Source of the DNA: Tanytarsus gracilentus
Lineage: Eukaryota; Arthropoda; Insecta; Diptera; Chironomidae
DNA: 64,000 nt
Direction: 5' to 3'
NCBI GenBank assembly: GCA_038502055.1
Contig: JAXRKN010000016.1
Span: 248,001 to 312,000 of the forward strand
A program made the translations under genes and the position numbers. Shown here piece after piece: positions 1 through 10,543 of the stretch (positions are counted from its first letter, which is position 1; the number at the start of each line of letters is the position of its first letter). The notes beneath the pieces were generated by a model. That model was not told the DNA's origin. It was given only the letters and a program-made list of their open reading frames with translations, and did no database searches.

Positions 1-1364
1 TACTTTGACTTTTCCCTTACACATTTGAATGTCAAGATAATGACATAGATTAGCATTGAATATGGAAAATAGTCATCAAAGAGCTTTCAGACTTTCACAA
101 AAGTGATTTAAAACGTAAAAAATATTTTTCCATGCTTTATTAACCACAAAAGTTTTCTCTTTTATCGTGTTTTTTTTAAGACAAAAATTAACCACAAACT
201 CATCGTGAATTATTAGACACGCACAGGGCTATTTAAGCCAGTGTTTACAAAAGAGTGACAAGATGGGAAATTAGCATTAGTGGATTTCACTTAGAGCAAG
301 GGTTGGGGGAGTGCTATTAGTTACATTTTCGTCAATGACAATATTTAGTGTTTTGTTGATAAGAAAAATTGACGTTAATTGTTTTTTTGTATTGGCTGTT
401 ATTTGTCATTGGTCGAAATCCGCTGTTTTATTTTGAGTAGAAAAATTTATATTTTTAGCAATTTTTTGGTGGCTATAGTTTAATTTTTTTTCTTCGTTAA
501 ATAAACTTGGCCTGCCACTTATCAATTAAAAACGTGCACGAGAAAATTCTTCCGAATTGGGTAAAAAATCTGCTGATGACAGAAGATTGATATCGAATTT
601 GTGTTTGCGATGAACTTTAGATAATAGAACAACAATTTATCAGCTTTTGCATAAGAGACAATTAATAAAAAGCTTTCTTCTCCTTCAACTCTAAAAAAGA
701 TCCTTAATTATTCTAAATGTCAGTGTTGTTGACAAATTTCCACTCCCATAAATTGAAATTGTGATTATATGAGGATAAAAGGAATAAAAACATGCACAAT
801 TGTGGAAGTGTAGCATGTTGATTCTATGAATTGTAAATTTACCTCCACCCATCTTGTTACAAAACTTTCAGCTCGCTTTTGTATATTAAAAAGCACATGG
901 ATGAATAGAATGTGAAAAGGATAAAATATGTATAGTATACGTGTGTGTCTCATAAACATGAAAGTAATTAATTTTCTCCCTTCAATCACTTTTATGTAAA
1001 CCCTCATCGACAGTCAACCACTCATCATAAGCAGAAACCGAAAGTTCATGTATAGTTCGCAAAAAAAAATTATTAAAGAATACTTGAAATAGCAAAGGGT
1101 TGGACTGTTGAGATAGTTTAAATTGTTTTGTTAAAAAAATTCTGGCAATTGAAAATCCTCAAATTTCTAACCTTTTCTAAAGTTTTATATTAAAGCACGT
1201 CAGTGATCTCTGACTGAAAACGATGCTAAGTGGCACTTATTGAAAAAGCATATTCAAAGTGATAAATAGTGCGAAGAACATGCAACAGAAAACTTTATGT
1301 GAAAAAAATGTAAATTAAATTCTTTTTCCCGTTAAACGTTAAGTGAAAAATTCCTCAAACCGAA
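1..1364. other. No gene recognised; probable 5' flank of the mGluR gene
   Basis: AT-rich sequence upstream of the first coding exon of the glutamate-receptor gene. Only short, unsupported reading frames occur here. It may contain 5' UTR or promoter of the receptor, but no TATA box or initiator could be assigned with confidence. Confidence 0.5.
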
Positions 1365-4300
1365 ATGCTGTTATGGATTGCTCATGTAACAATTTTAATT
1401 AATTTAATTTTCGCCATAAATTGTCTAAATGACTCTCATCAACCCTATGCGACAACCAAACGAGTGTCGGCAAAGATCTATCCGTCCCATGGTGGCGATT
1501 TTAAAATTGGAGTATTAGTTAGTGTTAGGCTTCATTCGCCCGGAAAGAAAAACACCAGAAATTTGGAGTGTGGCAAGGCAAGTACAAAAATTTACTCTGC
1601 ACGCAATTTAATCAGGAAATTTTCCAATATCAACAAAATTAAGTTAACCTTGACACACAAAGAAAAACCAGACGAAGAGTTGGCAAAAGTGCGAACATTT
1701 TTTTATCACAAATCAACTGTGCCCTCATGTTGGCGCGATGGCTAATTGCAATGAATGAACATGTGTGTGTATCAAGTTAATGAACTAATTCTAATTTCAT
1801 TAATTAACTAATTAATGAACATAATGTGGTAGTCATGAGACACCTATTGTGTAATATTTCAAGAACTCTCGCATAGTTGTGCGAAAATTAGGGATGAAAA
1901 TTTTTGATAAAATAAAATATAATAATTTTTTTAAACCATCAAAAATTAAAATTTTTAATTTTTTTAGACATAATTTTTAATTTTGCCCGAAAAACATATT
2001 AATTTCACACCTCAAAAAAATGTTCTAGTTCATGACTTTTATAATTTATTTCACTCACTCTTCCACCTCTACATTATCATAAACTTTTTCAAATCCATCC
2101 AATACCGTTACTCTCTTCAAAAGGGCATCATACTTTCTCCTTTCGTCTTCGTTGAGCGTGACTGTATTAAGAGGGACGCACACGTCCTCGCTATATTCAA
2201 TATTGTAACCAAGCTTGAGCAATGAACTTTTAACTCTGTCAATATGGGCCGGATTGCATATAAAAGTTGCAGTTTTTGACGCTAAATCGACATCCTCAAC
2301 TTCCTGTGCATCGCAATCTATTGCGTGTTCGGTTAATTTGTCCTGAAACTCTTCCAGAGATGCAAAATTTTCATTTGGAAGTGAGACGTGCACAATTCCA
2401 ATTTCATTGAACATAATTCGAATGTTTGACTGAACTGCTTTTTTTTCCTTACGCAAAACTGTGTTAATATTTGAAGTTAAAATAACTAAATTTTCCGTAA
2501 CGAATTTTGCTATCAGAAAAACCTTGCCATTGAATTTTAGCTCAATTTGATATTTTTTTAATTGCGATGGATTTTCTTTAAATCTCTTCAAACTGTTGGT
2601 GATTGTCGCCATCGGCATATTTCTTCTAAGTGCTTCTTGAATGATAGATGCCAGTTTTGAATTCGTTGCTGGATCAACAGATTTTCCTTCTTGAACGGCG
2701 AGTCTTATTGCCCTTGTGTAACCTTTTTTTGAGCAAATAAATAATTAAAATGACGTTAAAATATCAAAAATTTAAACTTACGTTGATACATTATAGATTT
2801 TTCGCCATCTTTGGCGGCTTTAATATGCTGCAAAAAGAAAATTTTATAAACTTTAAATTAAGAATAGGGTGGACGCTTGTTATTCCGGAGTAAATTGAAT
2901 CGCAAGATAATAAATGATGAAATTTCTCTTACTTGGCACTGCTGATCATGCATTATCAATACCTCGTTAGATTGGCAAAAGACACAGCTTTATTTTGAGA
3001 CTGACTTTAAATTTTTTACTGGTCTCCTTCATGCTTAAAAATTAATTCAAAACCTTGCTGGTAATTCCGGAGTGAATGCTTATAATTCCGGAGTAAATTT
3101 TAAAAATTCGATATAAAATCAAATTTTGATAAAATCTTCATACTTTCTTGAGTGAAGTGATTAAGTATGAAGAGATTGATATTTTTTGGGATTTCAATGT
3201 CTGGCAAGTGCAAGCAGTGCTTCCAACAACCTCCAAAATCTCTTTTTTTATGACTCTTTTGCAATTTTTTACTTTCAACAGTAGATGAAATAAGAGCTAA
3301 ATCACTTCAGGGGCCACTTAAGAATAGAACTCAATACTCACTTCTTAAAAGCATATCTGAATATTTCTATTTCTCTTCGTTCTGAGATCTTATTGTGAGT
3401 AAAATAATTTTAAATGATTTTGGCTACTGTAATGTTAGTTTAACCTGGTATTCGATCTTGGTTCCTTCGCTGGAAATTAGTTCCTTCGCTGGAAGTTAGT
3501 TCCTCCGCTGGAAACCAGTTCCGCCAGTGGAAGTTAGTTCCTCCGCTGGAAACCAGTTCCGCCAGTGGAAGTTAGTTCCTCCGCTGGAAACCAGTTCCGC
3601 CAGTGGAAGTTAGTTCCTCCGCTGGAAGTTAGTTCCTCCGCTGGAAACCAGTTCCTCCGCTGGAAACCAGTTCCGCCAGTGGAAGTTAGTTCCTTCACTG
3701 GAAGTTAGTTCCTTCACTGGAAGTTAGTTCCTCCGCTGGAAGTAAGTTCCTACGCTAGATATTACTTTCTCCGCTGGATGTTGGTTCCTCTACTAAAAGT
3801 TAGTTTTAGGACATGCTTTATGCTGGGTATTGGTTCCCTCGTTGGAGTTTTGAAAAAGCTTTTAAGTATTTTAATTCCTTTTTAATACTGTACTGCCACA
3901 AACGAGTCACGTCCACGATTATTTTCTGTTTATTTTTTCATTCATTTTGGATTTTATCCCGATAAAAAAAATTTTTACTGATGAAAATTTCATTGCCTAC
4001 TAATGTGAAATTTACTCCGGAATTATAAGCAATTTCACTCCGGAATTATAAGCACGTCATAAATGTTAATTTTTAAAGCACTTTGTGGACATATAAAATT
4101 TAAGTTGGTATAGGAATGTGTTGATGAAGACCTTCGTGACTCAAGAAAAATAGTGATGGAAAAATTGCAACTGATTTAATTGATGAAAATTGACATGATA
4201 AATGAAGAGGATTTTTGTATGGAGAAAATTAAAACGTGCTTTTCATGGCCAAAGGAAGTCTTAAAGTCATTGCTTTATTTTACAAAATTGTCGCGCATGA

Positions 4301-7300
4301 CAGTACCTTCAAACTTTAAGTCAAGTGTCAAGGTGTAAAATGCTTTGTTTGTAAAATATTGACGCATTTAATTTTACTCCGGAATTATAAGCACTCCGGA
4401 AAAACAAGCGTCCACCCTAAATATAATTCCTTTTTTTATTTTACCCTAATATTTTGCCATTTTGAATGACCAGCATTTCTGATTATTGTCAGTTGATGCC
4501 CTAACGCGCTGCACAAAATTACTCTTCGTAACATTTTAATTTTTAGTGTAATTTCAATTCAGAAATTAATGTTTACTTTCATTCGAGAGAGAAAAAAAAA
4601 CATCTGATCGGCTTACGTCTCCACTCGAATAAAATGTCAATGCTTTTTTCAAAAAAAAAATTTTTAGCAACCACGCGCATGACTAACTGACCTTTTTTAA
4701 AATAATTATTCTATTGATTATTAAATTAATGTTATTCTTAGACTTTGTAATACAAGACGAGATTTTTATATAAAAATTAAACTTGCGTCCATACTTGCGT
4801 CACAGTCGAGCCCACGCTTAAAAAAACAATTCTTCATAATTTTATTTACACGGTGTCGATTGACTTTTTACACGCAATTGAACTTCCTCAAAATAGAGAT
4901 TTCATGTCTGCGATAATGAAAAAAATGTCCTTGAGACTTTTCTCTTTTAATTATAATTTGTTTCGTAAAATCTTGAGATCAATAAAATCTGCCAAAACTA
5001 AAATTTAATTTTTGACAGGTACAAAAAAATTTTCTTTACAAATCATTCCGTAAATAGTTTAGAAAGAAAAGTTACGGCGTAGCTTTACGAATAAAGCAGC
5101 TAATAATAAAAATTACTCGGATATGCAAACAGCATTATTAAGTAAATTTTCCTTCACCCTTTTTTCTTTTCTTCCTTTTACACCCTTTTTAGATTCGTGA
5201 GCACTATGGCATTCAGAGAGTAGAGGTCATTTTTCAAACGATCGATAAAATTAATCGAGATCCCGATTTGTTGAAAAATATAACTTTGGCGGTTGAAATT
5301 CGTGACTCATGTTGGTATGCGCCAATAGCTTTGCAGCAAACAATTGAACTCATTCGAGACTCGATTGTGCCATACCAGAGCAAGAGCACACTTAATAAAA
5401 ATCAAAAATGTTCAAATGAATCAATCACGGAAAATTTGCGTCCCGATGAAATGCCGTTAATTGGAATTATTGGACCGGCTTCATCGAGCATCGCTTTGCA
5501 GGTGCAAAATTTACTGCAGCTCTTTTCTATTTGTCAAATTGGTTATTCAACAACATCCAAAGACCTCTCTGACAAATCTCGCTTTTCGTCTTTTCTCCGT
5601 GTCGTCCCATCAGATTATTATCAAGCCCAAGTTATGGTGGATATCGTTAAATTCAATAATTGGACTTACATTCATACGGTACACACAGATGAAAACTACG
5701 GCCAGAGTGGAATTCAAGCATTTCGCGAGCTGGCAGACAAAAATAACATTTGCATAGCGAAAGAAGATTCCGTAAGTGAATTATGCCCTAATAAATCAGG
5801 AAATGACTTTTTTTCCTGCAGATTTTAAGCAACGACGAAGATGAGAAATTTCAGGAGCTGATAAAAAATTTAGAGGAGGATGAGAAGGCGCACGTAATAG
5901 CTTGCTTCTGTGAAGGGTTGACAGTTCGGAAATTACTATTGGCGATAAAATTTTTGAACATGACTAATAATTTCATTATAATCGGAACCGATGGCTGGGC
6001 AGATCGTCAGGATGTGGTTGAAGAGGTTGAGGCTCAAGCTGTTGGAAGTATTTCCATACGGATTCATTCACACTACATGAATTCGTTTGATGAGCGTTAT
6101 CTAGATCTTGATCCCTTTGAGCACGACGAAAATCCATGGTTTCGAGAATTCTGGGAGGACAAATTTCACTGTAAAATGCCACAAGAACGAATAACTACCA
6201 CTACCACAACTGAATCAACACCTGATTTACCTGATAACATTTCAAATGCTTCTTTTGCACTTCCATTAAAAGACTCACAGCAAGTTCCATTTTGTACAGG
6301 TAAATGTTTCCATTAAATAAACCACAACTGTCGCGCAGCTCATTTTAATTTCATATGAAATAATTTCTCACATGCACTATAATATAATATTTTTAAAATG
6401 TTCCACCCCTTGATTAGGGTTTAAATATGTTAAAAATCATCAAGAGAATATTATAAATGCTAGTTGACACGAAAATTTATATTCGTACTATTTTTCTGTC
6501 CGAAGGGAGAATTTAATTTAAAAAACATCAAAAGTTCTCGTTTTTACCTCACACATGTACTTTTATATGAATACAAAAGTGAAGAATTTTAATCATATGT
6601 TGATGAACCTCGTCTTTGCTTCTTTAAAAGCTTATGCATTAATTATAACTCTAGGGCTCGTCACTGCATGACTTTAAAAGCTTTTTTCTTCTATTCAAAA
6701 GCCACTAAGGATGGTTTTGTTGAATGCACTCGAGAGAGATCAAAATGAGAAAAGCAAATAAGTCGCTCGAAAACGCAAATAATTCCGCTAGGAGGTTTAA
6801 GTGCCAGCAATAAAAGTTGAATTTATGCATCGCAAACACAAAATAATGTTTTATTAATTTTAAAATATTCGAGTGAATATTTGAACTTTTTTATGTATTT
6901 AAGTCAGAAATATTTAAAGTTAAATTATTAGAAATTGTTTTCTCAGAAAAAAACATTTTATTTAATTAAATAACCCTTACGTAGCAATTTTCTCACCAAG
7001 CACTTTAAGTAAATTGCTCATAAATTTATTCCAAGAACTCCCACAAGTGACACGAGACCATAAACGTATCATTTTTATCCCATGTGCACTGTCTGCCTTC
7101 ACTTTAACACACAGCTGTTTTTCGCTCTTACAATCGTGCTCGAATCTAAAAGCACGAACGATTTTATGAATGAAAGTACACGTGCTTTTTCGGATATTTT
7201 CTCGGAGAGAAAAGCTTATGCTCATTTTTCTCAATTTTTAGGAAAAGAGAGTCTCCGGAAAAATCACAAACAAGAGCCAAAACTTTCAAAGCTCGTAAAA

Positions 7301-9633
7301 GCTCTTTACGCGATGGCTTATGCACTAAACTCATATCGAGATGATTTTTGTGGCCGAAATACGGTTGGAATTTGCCAGCGACTTCAAAAATCGTTTAATC
7401 ACTCAATTTTTTTCGTAAGAAAATTATGAAACTTTTTTAGAATCTTTGTTTGATTTTATAAAAATACTTTTAGAATTATTTGCTCAACGTCTCTTTTATA
7501 ACGGATGAAAAGGAATTGGTTGAATTCAATCAGGACGGCGATGTGTCCGCTCGCTATGATATAATGAATTTCCAAATTAAAGAGGATGGCACATACGACT
7601 ATGTACAAATAGGCGATTGGAATAATCACACTTTAAATTTCTTTAAACCTCACCAAGCACCGCCGAGCGGTGTCGTGAAATCTGTGTGCAGCGATCCATG
7701 TCAGCCTGGCTATTATAAGGTAAATTTTGATTAATGTTCACGAGGCATAAATTGAAATTTTCATGCCATAAAAAATGCACGAATGCAACCTCAAAAACCC
7801 AATTGCATACTCTTTTCATTTATTAATTGATTTACGGCAATGAACGACGGTCGAGTGACATTATTTCGATTATTTTAGATTCAGGATAGACCGGAGCAGC
7901 AATTTTGCTGTTTTAATTGCGCGCCATGTGACGATGATCAATATCTGAAAAATGAAACCTATTGTGAAACGTGCGAGAAGGGATGGTGGCCGAATGACGA
8001 AAAGTCTGGTTAGTTAAAGTTAATTAATTTTTTTTAAATATAACCTTCGATTGTACAACTCAAGTTAATTAATAAATCAATTGACAAATTTTCTAATGCA
8101 TTTATTTGTCCTCAATTTTCAGCGTGCATCCAAAATCCAATAGATTATCTCAAATGGACCGACACCGAATCACTTATTTCAACAGGATTTTCTATTTTTG
8201 GCACGACACTTTCAACGATAGTGCTCGCAATCTTCATTCGATTTAACCACACACCTGTTGTTAAGGCATCAACACGAGAGCTATGCTACATCGTTTTATG
8301 CGGGATGATTTTATCACATCTATCCATTTTTGTTCACATTGGAAATCCAACGAAAGAAATGTGCGCATTGTCGCGAACTTTACCTGGCATTTCATTTGCA
8401 ATGATTTACGGAAGTTTGTTCATTAAAACAAATCGAATTGCGAGACTTTTAGCGATTTCAAAAAAGCGCTTTCCCTCAAAAAAGCTTAAATTTATGTCAT
8501 CAGTGTCGCAGGTTGTACTCGCATTCATACTCATCTCTATCGAGAGCATTATAGCCATTGGCATGCTGATTGTTGAAGAGCCAAACATTGAGTTTCAATA
8601 TCCACGTCATCTACAGACATTGCTGGTGTGTAAAGAATCTCCTTTGACTATCATTGCACCGCTTGGATTTATTTTTATTTTAATTCTTTTGTGCGTTTGG
8701 TTCGCCTTCAAAACTCGTAACGTTCCCGAAAATTTCAACGAGACCAAATTTTTGGGCTTTGCCATCTACGTCACTTGCATCATATGGCTTGCATTTTTTC
8801 CAATTTATTATGGATCAGAGATGCAAATTATAACAAAGTGTATCTGCATATCTCTCTCATCCATCACCACACTAAGCTTCATGTTCTTCCCGAAAATTTA
8901 CATAATTTTGTTTCATCCTGAAAAGAATATTCGAGCACTCTTTACGACATCGAAGTCGATACGATGTCACATTGGTGCAACAAGGCACTCGAACATATCA
9001 CAAAAGACATCGAGCTCAGTTTCGAGCACCCATGGTACAATTACTGTTGATAATGACTCATCGATTCCAGCACAACAACGATCATTAAAGAAATCATCAT
9101 CGAGTCAAACGTCAAGTGAACTTTTGTCAATACAAAAAGTCGACACTTCCTCATCGCCAATTCGAGAGGACATGTATGAATACTTTTTTCCTCGCGAACA
9201 GCAAATAACAATTTTTAGAGGATATGAGGAGAAGAAGTGTGACTACAAAAAAGTTCCAACATCGCCGTCGAATGTGAAATTGAAAAAGAATAAAATCTTC
9301 ATGAAAGACATGAATGGAAATCCAAACATTCATCAAACGCTGAAGCAGAAAATTGGCAGTAAACACAAGGCGAAATCAAAGCAGCGACAATGCCAGATTG
9401 AAACGCCAATTTACTGCGCTGAATGCATGGAGTTGGAGAGGAAGAAGAATGAAAATGAAAATTCCTCGAAAGTAATGTCTATAAAATCTCAAATATTCAC
9501 CGTTGAAAAAATTCCATTAGATACTGGCATGCATGAGAAGCGTAAAATTGCCATAAGTGAGGAGAGTTTGTCCGAGTGCTCGATTAGTGATACTGCATGC
9601 AAATTAAAAAGAATCACTATACAGCTAAAGTGA
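1365..9633 (+). CDS. Metabotropic glutamate receptor, group I-like (class C GPCR)
   Basis: Seven coding exons: 1365-1577, 5193-5771, 5822-6299, 7242-7414, 7474-7719, 7879-8008 and 8123-9633; phases join without a stop to give 1109 aa. It has an N-terminal signal peptide (about residues 1-20). The Venus-flytrap ligand domain carries RDSCW, GPASSS, YSTTS, VHTDENYG and GTDGWADR. A cysteine-rich domain spans about 545-615, seven membrane segments about 622-874, and a long Ser/Lys-rich cytoplasmic tail follows. It closely resembles mammalian mGluR1/5, so among insect receptors it fits the mangetout/mXR branch better than the group II-like mGluR; orthology is inferred. Residues equivalent to the amino-acid-binding set of mGluR1 are present: Y76, R80, S169, T192, D212, Y240, D321 and K437. 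It should be a plasma-membrane, G-protein-coupled amino-acid sensor. Intron 1 uses a GC donor and contains the whole TACO1 gene on the other strand. The gene converges on sim. Confidence 0.9.
2055..4534 (-). CDS. TACO1/YebC-family mitochondrial translational activator
   Basis: Three exons on the minus strand: 4445-4534, 2782-2827 and 2055-2722; they join in frame to 267 aa. The start (MLRRVILCSALGHQLTIIRN) looks like a mitochondrial presequence. It is followed by the family hallmark AGHSKWQNIRHIK, which is split exactly at the first splice junction, then IRLAVQEGKS and the three-domain YebC body ending VYDN. In mammals TACO1 acts in the mitochondrial matrix and promotes translation of COX1 mRNA. 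The gene lies entirely within intron 1 of the glutamate receptor, antisense to it. Its 1.6 kb first intron is almost all transposon, whereas its second intron is 59 bp. The acceptor of the last exon follows a run of A, which is weak, but the phase and the RAIRLAVQ continuation support it. Confidence 0.9.
2867..4417. mobile_element. Non-autonomous DNA transposon (large MITE) with TA target duplication
   Basis: The ends are inverted repeats of about 25 bp beginning GGGTGGACGCTTGTT and running into TTCCGGAGT, with one mismatch. The element is flanked on both sides by TA (2865-2866 and 4418-4419). Inside each end the motif ACTCCGGAATTATAAGCA recurs in inverted orientation (near 2880, 3065-3105, 4010-4055 and 4375-4395), giving subterminal repeats. 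No transposase-length frame is present. A TA duplication is typical of the Tc1/mariner superfamily, so mobilisation in trans by such an enzyme is inferred. It occupies intron 1 of TACO1. Confidence 0.8.
3456..3830. repeat. 19-bp minisatellite inside the transposon
   Basis: About 19 copies of a 19-bp unit in two alternating forms, GTTAGTTCCTCCGCTGGAA and ACCAGTTCCGCCAGTGGAA. Units at the right edge (about 3760-3830) are degenerate. Each unit contains TTCC and GGAA separated by six bases, so each can fold as a small hairpin. Confidence 0.9.
6300..7241 (+). other. Intron 3 of the glutamate-receptor gene
   Basis: A 942-bp intron, long compared with the 50-160 bp introns downstream in the same gene. 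It contains a GTTCCACCCCTTGATT motif near 6403, resembling one end of the short MITE family seen elsewhere in the window. No nested coding sequence was recognised. Confidence 0.7.
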
Positions 9634-10543
9634 AATTATCTCGATAATTTTTGAAAATGTTTTCAAGGACCAGAAAATAATTTAGAATTTTATCGCACGA
9701 ATATGTAGAAAAATGTTCAAATTTATAAATCAAGGACATCAAAAATAACCACAGAATATTTCTCTTTTTAAAAATGCTAAAATTATTAATTAGGCTTAGA
9801 ACTTCCAGTGCCAAAACTTTAGTGATAAACTTTCAAACTCAAAACTTTTACATAATCAAAATTTTTCATCTTTATTAGAGCAAATTTTCTTCTTTATATA
9901 GAGAACCTAAAATTATAAAAATTTCTCTCTATTAAAATAAGAAAAAATTAGTTTTTGAATCTCTCAGCAAAATATTGAATTTGAATTTGATTAGAGAGAT
10001 TTTAAAAAATTTGAATATTTACAAGTACATGAATTCAGCCGAATTTTTAAAAATCAACTCAAAAAGTGAATGATTGACATTCAATAAAATGTGGATGTAA
10101 TGCTAAATATATATTTACGTAGTGACGTGTAGTGATTTAAAACTTAGGTCCTTAAAAATGAAACTAATCTTTTTTTTTCTTAAATAATTTCATGTCTTTA
10201 AATGTGATACATTATTAACCTAGTTATTATTCTCTCGAATCGTATATCCTCTAGTCATTATAATTAATCAATTTTTTTTTATAGAAATTAAATTATTTAC
10301 AGATATAATCAATTTTTTCACTGCTCACGTGACTTAAGATCAATAAAATAATTAAATCAAAAAGGAAATCATTTTTTTGTGTAAGCTCTTTTTCAAGTTC
10401 TAGATCAAACAAGAAACTCGTCAATATTCAAGAGATGACCAATGATAATTTTGATCAAAAACGAGTCCATTTAATAACTCAAAAGCTTTTTTTCAATTAA
10501 ACCTCAAAAATGTCATCCCTCGCACGAAAGTAATAAAAATTCA
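9634..10543. other. Convergent 3' regions of the receptor and sim
   Basis: AT-rich sequence between the stop codons of two convergent genes, presumably holding both 3' UTRs. A plus-strand AATAAA at 10083-10088 could serve the receptor. No coding sequence was recognised. Confidence 0.6.

Noticed and set aside
1578..1745. Read-through of receptor exon 1 into 126 residues
   Set aside because: The residues after ECGK do not match the receptor family, whereas the GC-AG splice to 5193 does.
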